5,474 nucleotides of DNA. Origin: Methanoregulaceae archaeon (lineage in GTDB: Archaea; Halobacteriota; Methanomicrobia; Methanomicrobiales; Methanospirillaceae). The notes under the pieces were generated by a model. The model searched no databases, was not told where the DNA came from, and saw nothing but the letters and a program-made list of their open reading frames with translations. Below are positions 1 through 4,758 of this stretch, in pieces; positions within the stretch are counted from its first letter, which is position 1; the number at the start of each line of letters is the position of its first letter. The stretch covers positions 1 through 5,474 of the forward strand of contig JACTVF010000173.1 in the NCBI GenBank assembly GCA_019695435.1, written 5' to 3'. Made by a program: the position numbers and the translations under genes.

Positions 1-1259
1 AGTATTCAGCTACCTGTCCCCAGCCGGGATCACCAGCTCCACTGAACATGAGCGAGGACTGCTTGTACCTCAATGTCTGGACCCCGGCACAGCGTGCTGA
101 TGAAAAACTGCCGGTCATGGTCTTTTTCTATGGCGGAGGATTCAAGGATGTGGCCTTCTCCATGCCGACTTATAACGGGACCACCCTTGCACAGAAAGGG
201 GTTATCGTCGTCACTCCGAACTACCGGCTCGGCGCTCTCGGCTTCCTTGCCCATCCCCAGCTGGACAACGAATCCACGCACAACGCCTCGGGCAATTACG
301 GGCTCCTCGACCAGATTGCAGCCCTGCAGTGGGTCCAGAAAAACATCGGGGCGTTCGGCGGCGACCCGTCCCGGGTGACCATCTTCGGCCAGTCGGCAGG
401 GGCGGAGAGCACCCTTATCCACCTCGCCAGCCCGGAGAGTAAAGGGCTCTACCAACAGGCGATTGTCGAGAGCGGCCCATTCTGGGCGGACGGGGCGATC
501 ATCAATGCCACCCATTCAAAAACGGATGCCGAACAGTTCGGCGTGAAGTACGCGACAAGCCTCGGATACTCCGGCCCGGACGCGATCGCCGGGATGCGAT
601 CTTTAAGTCCCGAAACCCTGATCAATGCAACGCCATCGCCGTCATCTTCGTTCTGGGGCACCCACACCGTCCAGTTCGAGCCAACGATTGACGGGTGGAT
701 CCTCCCCGACACCCTGGACAACCTGTACCTTAACCACCGTGAGAACCCGGTCCCTCTCATGATCGGGAGCAATGCAAATGACGGGACCACGCTCTCTGCG
801 AACGCCAACATGACCGTTCCGGAGTACGTGACATTCATCAGAGGCCGGTTCGGGAAAGATGCCGGTGCAGTCCTCGCAAAGTATCCCGCCAATTCGACCG
901 CAGAGGTCCAGCTCCGCCTGGCACAGATCATGACGGACTATGACTTCTCTGATTCGGTGAAGTTTGCAGCGGGTTCGATGGGTGACCTGAACCGGAACAC
1001 GTACCTGTACCGGTACTCCTATGTCATACCCGGGATAAACCTCGGAGCATTCCATGGCAGCGAGACCCTCATGCTATTCGGAGTCCCGGGAATAAAACCG
1101 GATCCGGCAGTTGCTGATAACCTCGTTGATCTCTGGACCAGGTTCGCAAAAACGGGGGACCCGAACGGTGGGATGAATGTGACCTGGCCGCACTACACCC
1201 GGGCGGGGGGCCAGTACCTCGATATCAATGATACCCCGACGGTGATGAGCGGGTATTAA
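1..1259 (+). CDS. Type-B carboxylesterase / lipase family protein, 5'-truncated by window edge
   Basis: Predicted serine ester hydrolase of the alpha/beta-hydrolase fold, carboxylesterase type B (cholinesterase/pNB-esterase) family. The frame is open from base 3 to the TAA at 1257-1259, so the ATG at 48 is internal: it sits just before the family signature EDCLYLNVW, which normally lies about 100 residues into the protein. Numbering from that Met, the oxyanion-hole motif FFYGGGF is at 26-32, the nucleophile elbow GQSAG gives Ser116, the acid is probably Asp245 (GSNANDG, where Glu is commoner), and the base is His336 (GAFHGSE). The C-terminus has the usual WTRFAKTGDPN segment. The full triad suggests an active enzyme; the substrate cannot be read. 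About eight N-x-S/T sequons suggest export and glycosylation; the signal peptide would lie off-window. It is followed by a T-run and a 262-bp gap, so it is probably not co-transcribed with the next gene. The family is common in bacteria and eukaryotes, less so in methanogens. Confidence 0.93.
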   Translation, partial: YSATCPQPGSPAPLNMSEDCLYLNVWTPAQRADEKLPVMVFFYGGGFKDVAFSMPTYNGTTLAQKGVIVVTPNYRLGALGFLAHPQLDNESTHNASGNYGLLDQIAALQWVQKNIGAFGGDPSRVTIFGQSAGAESTLIHLASPESKGLYQQAIVESGPFWADGAIINATHSKTDAEQFGVKYATSLGYSGPDAIAGMRSLSPETLINATPSPSSSFWGTHTVQFEPTIDGWILPDTLDNLYLNHRENPVPLMIGSNANDGTTLSANANMTVPEYVTFIRGRFGKDAGAVLAKYPANSTAEVQLRLAQIMTDYDFSDSVKFAAGSMGDLNRNTYLYRYSYVIPGINLGAFHGSETLMLFGVPGIKPDPAVADNLVDLWTRFAKTGDPNGGMNVTWPHYTRAGGQYLDINDTPTVMSGY

Positions 1260-1265
1260 ACGGCA

Positions 1266-1272
1266 TTTTTTT
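1266..1272 (+). terminator. T-run terminator after the carboxylesterase
   Basis: Seven consecutive T residues begin 7 nt after the carboxylesterase stop codon. Euryarchaeal RNA polymerase terminates at such U-tracts without needing a stem-loop, and no good hairpin precedes this one. The position is right for ending the esterase transcript; activity is inferred. Confidence 0.6.
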
Positions 1273-1495
1273 CACACGTCAGGAAACGGGACAGGAGAGG
1301 CACGGGTCCACCCGGCCCGGTGGGGCCTGCCCGGTCCGCGTATGGCGGGTGCAGCCATGGGCCGGCGCCGGTGGTGGCGCCCCGCCGGGTTACGATTGGC
1401 TGATTCGGGGTTCTGTTCAGGCAATAGCGGGAGGGTTGCGTTCTGCGGCACTGCCACGATTACGCTGTGCTACGGTTCGCCGGGAAACCCAACCA
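1273..1495. other. GC-rich intergenic region with strong inverted repeats, no supported gene
   Basis: No convincing coding sequence is seen on either strand. Two clear inverted repeats stand out. CCACC (1308-1312) pairs with GGTGG (1319-1323) across 6 nt. GGCGCC (1364-1369) pairs with GGCGCC (1376-1381) across 6 nt, with CCGGCG/CGCCGG offering an alternative longer stem. The stretch from about 1300 to 1390 is much richer in G+C than the flanking genes. It could be a structured untranslated RNA or plain intergenic DNA; no known RNA family is recognised. Confidence 0.45.
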
Positions 1496-1507
1496 TTAAC
1501 TAAATAG
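1496..1507 (+). promoter_or_regulatory. Putative archaeal TATA box for the nucleotidase gene
   Basis: The sequence TTAACTAAATAG is an AT-rich island directly after the GC-rich intergenic stretch. Its centre is about 20-25 nt upstream of the two candidate start codons (ATG at 1522 and 1528). An archaeal TATA box lies about 25 nt before the transcription start, so transcription would begin at or very near the start codon. No Shine-Dalgarno is visible before either ATG, which fits a leaderless mRNA. This is a motif and spacing argument only. Confidence 0.45.
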
Positions 1508-1521
1508 CATTTGTAATATCC

Positions 1522-3273
1522 ATGATCATGACACCCGGTTCGTGGCGGGACAGGATCCCTATCAATCTGCAGATTCTCTCGGGGTTTTGCGTTCTCTGTG
1601 TTCTCATACTGGCAACGATCTTACTCTCAGGGTATCTTACCGGGCCGGTCCCGGCACCGCATACAAACGCCACCGTTCATGTAAAAATTCTCGCGATAAA
1701 CGATTTCCATGGGCACATGTCCCCAGGACAGACCCTGAACAACCGCCCTGTCGGGGGTGCCCCGGTCCTTGCTTCCTATCTCAAATCGGCGATGGTGTCC
1801 GGGAATGCAGATGGCACCATCATTGCCCTGCCCGGGGATGTGGTCGGGTCATCGCCACCAGTTTCCGGGCTGCTCCTCGATGAGCCGGCAATGCTCTTTT
1901 TCAACAGTTTTGCAAACCAGTACTGTAGCATCGGATCGAATTCCCCGGATGTTTCCTGTAATATGGTAGCAACGCTGGGTAACCAAGAGTTCAATAACGG
2001 AATACCGGAACTGATGAGAAAAATAAACGGGGGGGACGGAACGACAAATATCACCCACCTCGTTGATCCGTATCCCGGCACGAAAACCGACTATGTCTGC
2101 GCAAATGTGGTCTGGACCGCGAACAACACCCCTATCCTTCCACCATATACCCTGCGAAATGTCGGCGGGGTAACTATCGCGTTCATTGGTGCAGATACGA
2201 TGACCACACCCAATCTCACGAACGCGGCCAATGTCGAAGGGGTGACCTTTCTTGACGAAGCCGATTCCATAAACCGGTATATTCCGGAGATCCAGCAACA
2301 GGGGGTACATGCGATCGTTGTCCTCCTTCACGAAGGCGGGAACCAGACTCCTTATGACGGCCCCACGCAGATGAACGGAACAGTGAACGGCGGGCGGGTA
2401 GCCGGGATTGTTTCCCGGCTCGACCCGGCTGTCGATGTCGTGCTGTCCGCCCATACCCATGAGTTTACCAACGCCTACCTGAACAATTCCGGCGGAAAAC
2501 CCGTACTCGTCACGCAGGCGTATATGTACAGCAGGGGGTATGCCGATATCGATCTCACCATCGACAGGGCCACCGGGGAGATCGTGGAGAAATCCGCACA
2601 GATTATCCCGGCATATGCAGATCAGGCCCCCGGCACCAGCCCGGATCCCGCTGCAACCGCGCTCCTTACAGAGGCCCAGAACGCCGTTGCACCGGTTGAG
2701 AACCGGACGATCGGCGTTGCAGCCCAGAATATTACCCGGGACGAGAACAGTGCCGGGGAATCGGCGATGGGAGATCTGGTTGCTGACGGGGAGCGGGCCG
2801 CGATGAAAACAGATGTGGGATTCGAGACTTCCGGTGACATTTTTGCAGACCTGTCACAAGGAACTATTACCTGGAACGATCTGTATGATGTCCAGCCGGC
2901 TGCCGGGACGGTGATGTCAATGACCCTGTCAGGCGTTCAGATCCGGCAGGCCCTTGAACAGCAGTGGCAGGAGCCGCTACCCCCGGACAACCTCATTGTC
3001 TCGGGACTTGCGTATACCTATGATGCAGCACAACCTGCAGGCAGCAAAGTGACTGCGGTGACGATACACGGTGTCCCGTTAAACCCGAATACAAACTATA
3101 CCGTTTCCACGGTCGGGTTCCTTGCCATGGGCGGTGACGGGTACACGACGTTTGAGGAAGGACAGACCATGACCTACGGGCCGGTCGATGTCGATGCACT
3201 TGTGAGCTACGTGGGGTCATTGCCGCAACCGGTGAACGTGACGGTTGACGGGAGAATACGGAGGATCAACTAA
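1522..3273 (+). CDS. Membrane-anchored extracellular 5'-nucleotidase / UshA-family metallophosphoesterase, atypical active site
   Basis: 583-aa protein of the UshA/5'-nucleotidase family, whose members usually hydrolyse nucleotides, UDP-sugars or cyclic nucleotides outside the cell. After a short basic N-terminus (R9, R11), a hydrophobic segment at about 17-39 acts as signal or anchor. The calcineurin-like domain (about 53-370) shows metal ligands D61 and H63 (NDFHG), D106 (PGD), N154 (GNQEF), H270 (LLHEGG) and H311/H313 (SAHTH). The 5'-nucleotidase C-terminal domain (about 395-548) includes the FLAMGGDGY substrate-site loop at 533-541. Two sites are odd: the catalytic His of the usual GNHE motif is Gln155, and the usual GGIR phosphate-binding motif reads GDIF at 438-441, losing the Arg. 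PFGN is also replaced near 459-462. About eleven N-x-S/T sequons support an extracellular location. Either ATG 1522 or ATG 1528 could be the start; no ribosome site decides. Family assignment is firm; substrate and even phosphatase activity are uncertain. Confidence 0.93.
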   Translation: MIMTPGSWRDRIPINLQILSGFCVLCVLILATILLSGYLTGPVPAPHTNATVHVKILAINDFHGHMSPGQTLNNRPVGGAPVLASYLKSAMVSGNADGTIIALPGDVVGSSPPVSGLLLDEPAMLFFNSFANQYCSIGSNSPDVSCNMVATLGNQEFNNGIPELMRKINGGDGTTNITHLVDPYPGTKTDYVCANVVWTANNTPILPPYTLRNVGGVTIAFIGADTMTTPNLTNAANVEGVTFLDEADSINRYIPEIQQQGVHAIVVLLHEGGNQTPYDGPTQMNGTVNGGRVAGIVSRLDPAVDVVLSAHTHEFTNAYLNNSGGKPVLVTQAYMYSRGYADIDLTIDRATGEIVEKSAQIIPAYADQAPGTSPDPAATALLTEAQNAVAPVENRTIGVAAQNITRDENSAGESAMGDLVADGERAAMKTDVGFETSGDIFADLSQGTITWNDLYDVQPAAGTVMSMTLSGVQIRQALEQQWQEPLPPDNLIVSGLAYTYDAAQPAGSKVTAVTIHGVPLNPNTNYTVSTVGFLAMGGDGYTTFEEGQTMTYGPVDVDALVSYVGSLPQPVNVTVDGRIRRIN

Positions 3274-3330
3274 AGAGCCGGGACCGGCCCACTGCCACAT
3301 TCTGTCCGGGTATACGTGAGATGTAACGTG

Positions 3331-3483
3331 ATGCCGGAGATGTCGTGCACTCCGGGCAGCACGAACCCGGTGATCGTGGCGGACGGGGGGGTACAGGGGG
3401 ATCCTGAGGGGGAAACCGGGGCCACCATCCGGAACCGGTACAAGGAACTGGCGGAAAAACCGGGTATCGAGATCATTTTCTGA
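3331..3483 (+). CDS. Small hypothetical ORF downstream of the nucleotidase
   Basis: A 50-codon ORF starts at ATG 3331 (GTG at 3316 and 3328 and ATG at 3340 are alternatives) and ends at TGA 3481-3483. It has GC-rich third positions like the neighbouring genes and ends in a plausible charged segment, RNRYKELAEKPGIEIIF. No family is recognised. The frame is the same as that of the nucleotidase and is open for all 69 codons from its TAA (3271) to this TGA, so it could also be a remnant of a longer downstream gene. No strong Shine-Dalgarno is seen. A T-rich tract follows at 3490. It is either a real small protein or a gene fragment; the reverse strand is also open here, so coding is not proven. 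Confidence 0.35.
   Translation: MPEMSCTPGSTNPVIVADGGVQGDPEGETGATIRNRYKELAEKPGIEIIF
3385..3421 (+). repeat. Four-run G-quadruplex motif
   Basis: Four G-tracts of 7, 5, 5 and 4 residues are separated by loops of 4, 7 and 5 nt, meeting the usual G4 pattern even when four-layer stacks are required. It lies on the coding-sense strand of the small ORF downstream of the nucleotidase, so it would be present in RNA transcribed from that strand. Confidence 0.6.
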
Positions 3484-3489
3484 TCCCCG

Positions 3490-3497
3490 TTTTTATT
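3490..3497 (+). terminator. T-rich tract after the small ORF, possible terminator
   Basis: TTTTTATT begins 7 nt after the TGA of the small ORF. It would serve as a euryarchaeal U-tract terminator for transcripts from the nucleotidase or the small ORF. The neighbouring S17e gene converges on this region from the other strand. The assignment rests on position and composition. Confidence 0.4.
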
Positions 3498-3611
3498 CCG
3501 ATCGCGCAAGGAAATGCTGCGTTCGCTTCAATGAGCCCGCCAAAAGAGCTTAAGTTTGCCCGGTTCCACTTTATCTGACAGGATACGTACGGCCGTGAAC
3601 AAGCGATGGGG

Positions 3612-3803
3612 TTATGTTCGTTTTTTGGCATTCATTTTTCTTGTGATATAACCGGCGACGCGGTTTCGGACACGCTTGCTGTCAATCGATGCTGATGCAA
3701 ACAGCTGCTGCTTGTTCTCATCGAAGTTGTTCGTAAAGTACTCCCGCTGCTTGGCCAGAAGTGCGGTACCGAGATTTTTAATGTATGACGGCTTGATTCC
3801 CAT
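3612..3803 (-). CDS. rps17e: Small-subunit ribosomal protein S17e (eS17)
   Basis: 63-aa ribosomal protein of the archaeal/eukaryotic S17e family, a component of the 30S subunit. The N-terminus MGIKPSYIKNLG and the core SKRVRNRVAGYITRK (residues 42-56) are hallmark family segments, and the length matches archaeal members (about 60-67 aa). A G-rich ribosome site, GGGGGAT, lies at 3809-3815, 5 nt before the ATG. The start is secure because the conserved N-terminus begins there. A 57-aa ORF ends 18 nt upstream on the same strand, so the two may be co-transcribed. In many methanogens this gene sits beside lysine/diaminopimelate genes; no such neighbour is present here. The 3' end is A-rich and lysine-rich (KKRT), as is common for r-proteins. 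Confidence 0.95.
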   Translation of the reverse strand: MGIKPSYIKNLGTALLAKQREYFTNNFDENKQQLFASASIDSKRVRNRVAGYITRKMNAKKRT

Positions 3804-3821
3804 GTAAAATCCCCCGGGGTT

Positions 3822-3995
3822 CTATTCTGTAAATGCGATTCGAGCTGATAATGATATTGTTTGCAACGACGACCGGATCCTTCCCCATTGCTGAACATTG
3901 AATTTTTCTCCATGCCCCTCAAGGAGATACCATGATGCTGTTCTTTCCCCCCGGTCCAGACGCTGTGGAGGTGAAAACGGGGTGAAACTGTCCAT
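3822..3995 (-). CDS. Hypothetical 57-aa protein upstream of S17e with near-perfect Shine-Dalgarno
   Basis: The ORF starts at ATG 3993-3995 and ends at TAG 3822-3824, 18 nt before the S17e start. The main support is GGAGGTGATC at 4001-4010, a ten-base match to the complement of the archaeal 16S rRNA 3' end, 5 nt before the ATG. A longer version starting near 4025 would ignore this site. The product is soluble-looking, with PPQRLDRGERTASWYLLEGH near the start and a QQWGRIRSSL segment. No signal peptide, membrane segment or family is recognised. It could be a genuine small protein or a translated leader ORF controlling S17e. A competing frame (3632-4021) runs across it and into S17e and is judged spurious. 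The ribosome site can pair with codons 9-11 of the same ORF. Confidence 0.5.
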   Translation of the reverse strand: MDSFTPFSPPQRLDRGERTASWYLLEGHGEKFNVQQWGRIRSSLQTISLSARIAFTE

Positions 3996-4011
3996 GCACA
4001 GATCACCTCCA
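3966..4011 (-). promoter_or_regulatory. Inverted repeat sequestering the ribosome binding site upstream of the S17e unit
   Basis: Read on the minus strand, TGGAGGTGA (4003-4011), which contains the Shine-Dalgarno, is the exact reverse complement of TCACCTCCA (3966-3974) 28 nt downstream, inside codons 9-11 of the 57-aa ORF. The ATG lies in the loop. In mRNA the 9-bp stem would hide the ribosome site, and the downstream arm mimics the anti-Shine-Dalgarno tail of 16S rRNA. The repeat is seen directly; regulation is inferred. Confidence 0.5.
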
Positions 4012-4207
4012 ACCGGCGCAATCAACTTCTCACGATTCGTCGTGTTCAGGCTTATGAACGATACCTGTCTGAAATCGATTGATACGACACGAAAAATGGG
4101 TAACGTTTAAACCGGATTCAAGAATGCCCTGTCATTAAATCTTTTATTTTTACGGGCGGTTGATCTTTTTGCAAAATTTTGGATGGTTATTCGCTGTTTT
4201 CAGGAGA
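4012..4207. other. AT-rich intergenic stretch between S17e unit and cysteine-rich pair
   Basis: No recognised gene is present. It holds the weak promoter candidate GTTTAAAC, a T-rich tract on the plus strand at 4141-4151, and the short palindrome TTTTGCAAAA at 4167-4176. On the plus strand a GTG-started 42-codon ORF (3982-4110) enters it but lacks convincing coding character. On the minus strand it would contain the 3' end of the cysteine-rich operon and the leader of the S17e unit. Confidence 0.4.
4105..4112 (-). promoter_or_regulatory. Weak TATA-like site upstream of the 57-aa ORF and S17e
   Basis: The palindrome GTTTAAAC, preceded on the minus strand by CCG, resembles a BRE/TATA arrangement. 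Transcription starting about 25 nt further (near 4080) would give a leader of about 85 nt before the 57-aa ORF. A second AT-rich block at 4134-4152 is an alternative. Neither is strong. Confidence 0.25.
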
Positions 4208-4357
4208 TTATTCTTTACCCTGCGTATTCTTCAGGTGCACCCTGCTCATTTCATCATCTGATATCTGGATAAGCGTGCTGCGACAGACAGGACAAAGACG
4301 GGTCTTGTTTCCGCTCATATCCTTATATTCTCTTTTGCAGACGGGACAATAATTCAC
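4208..4357 (-). CDS. Small double-CPVC zinc-ribbon protein
   Basis: A 49-aa protein with GTG start (4355-4357) and TAA stop (4208-4210). Two knuckles, CPVC at residues 4-7 and CPVC at 22-25, spaced by 14 residues, make a compact treble-clef or zinc-ribbon-like site for one Zn(II); the remaining 24 residues are polar and charged. GGAG at 4363-4366 lies 5 nt before the GTG, and no other start is available before an upstream in-frame stop. The gene begins 28 nt after the stop of another cysteine-rich small gene on the same strand, suggesting an operon. Such mini zinc ribbons in archaea can be nucleic-acid or protein adaptors; no specific function can be assigned. The paired Cys knuckles with a well-placed ribosome site make chance unlikely. 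Confidence 0.75.
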   Translation of the reverse strand: MNYCPVCKREYKDMSGNKTRLCPVCRSTLIQISDDEMSRVHLKNTQGKE

Positions 4358-4385
4358 GGTTGCTCCATAATACTTTTTTCAATGA

Positions 4386-4577
4386 TCAATCGGCCGCTGT
4401 TCCCTTCGGCGTTCTCCTTTTCGGTTCTGAACATAATTCTTTTGCGATACTGATTATGGCACAACGATTATCAAAAAACCATGCGCACTCTTTCCCGTTG
4501 CACAGGACTTCAATAAGCAATCCCTCAGTATTGACAACCGTTCCGAATTTCAGGGGGCAATATTTCTGTGATGGCAT
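4386..4577 (-). CDS. Small cysteine-rich protein, possible metal-binding
   Basis: 63-aa protein with ATG at 4575-4577 and TGA at 4386-4388. Cysteines at 7, 26, 31, 39 and 49 fall in the pattern CPLKF, then C-x4-CAWF, then CAI. It resembles small proteins of bacteria, archaea and phages in which a CP motif near the N-terminus and a C-x4-CAW...CAI segment probably bind zinc or an iron-sulfur cluster; I recall no name or proven function. The C-terminal tail (EPKRRTPKGT) is basic and probably disordered. No Shine-Dalgarno is visible before the ATG, so a leaderless or short-leader mRNA is likely. It is followed after 28 nt by the CPVC zinc-ribbon gene, and the two probably work together. Confidence 0.7.
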   Translation of the reverse strand: MPSQKYCPLKFGTVVNTEGLLIEVLCNGKECAWFFDNRCAIISIAKELCSEPKRRTPKGTAAD

Positions 4578-4596
4578 AAAGAAGAATCAGTTTTGA

Positions 4597-4758
4597 CCTA
4601 ATGAAACTTTCTTAAGTTTCGGGAAAGATGCCGGGGCACTCCGCGCTCTCGATAACGTCCTACCCTTGAATCCACACCATAAAGAAGCACAATCCCAACG
4701 GGAGTTGATTGTACGGAATATGGCACAGGTCAGTGATTCGCAGAAAACAGATTCATAG
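4597..4758 (+). pseudogene. C-terminal remnant of a TPR-like protein
   Basis: The plus-strand frame is open from after a TGA (4594-4596) to TAG at 4756-4758 but has no usable start for most of its length. Its translation reads FGKDAGALRALDNVLPLNPHHKEA and then QSQRELIVRNMAQ. This follows the TPR helix pattern (G-x-x-x-x-AL-x-x-x-D-x-x-L-x-LNP-x-x-x-x-A), as found at the C-terminus of the many TPR proteins of Methanomicrobiales. I infer a decayed gene whose 5' part was lost or replaced; the sequence just upstream shows no TPR character in any plus frame. The minus strand here is also open (TTG start near 4796), but that translation shows no family features. Confidence 0.5.
4603..4620 (-). promoter_or_regulatory. 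Perfect 7-bp inverted repeat upstream of the cysteine-rich pair
   Basis: GAAACTT (4603-4609) and AAGTTTC (4614-4620) are exact reverse complements separated by TCTT. The repeat lies 25 nt before the ATG at 4577 (minus strand), where the BRE/TATA of a leaderless archaeal gene should be; the core CTTAAG-A is only weakly TATA-like. It may be an operator overlapping the promoter. It also overlaps the TPR-like fragment on the other strand, so it could be coincidental. Confidence 0.35.

Noticed and set aside
48..50. ATG at 48 as the start of the carboxylesterase
   Set aside because: The frame is open to the window edge and the conserved EDCLYLNV signature, normally far from the N-terminus, follows directly. 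The true start is off-window.
1272..1457. 61-codon minus-strand ORF
   Set aside because: Pro/Arg-rich translation is expected from random GC-rich sequence, and there are no motifs and no ribosome site.
1342..1503. 53-codon plus-strand ORF in the intergenic region
   Set aside because: The peptide is Arg/Gly/Trp-rich at first and looks like translated GC-rich noncoding DNA. It has no ribosome site, and it overlaps the promoter of the next gene.
2029..2035. G7 homopolymer in the nucleotidase as a phase-variable slip site
   Set aside because: The frame is intact through it, there is one tract only, and homopolymer phase variation is not established in these archaea. It is worth only a read check.
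3850..3894. C/D-box-like elements (AATGATA and CTGA)
   Set aside because: There are no matching C'/D' boxes or terminal stem, and they lie within the 57-aa ORF region. Chance matches are expected.
3632..4021. 129-codon minus-strand ORF overlapping S17e
   Set aside because: It overlaps the certain S17e gene in another frame and its translation shows no family features. The 57-aa frame with a perfect Shine-Dalgarno is a better reading of the region.
3982..4110. Plus-strand GTG ORF of 42 codons preceded by GGAGGTGA
   Set aside because: The ribosome site is simply the other arm of the inverted repeat. The peptide has no recognisable features and the ORF is antisense to the 57-aa ORF. It is not excluded, but support is too thin.
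4360..4596. 78-codon plus-strand ORF
   Set aside because: It is antisense to the cysteine-rich 63-aa gene, which has clear Cys motifs. The plus-strand translation shows none.
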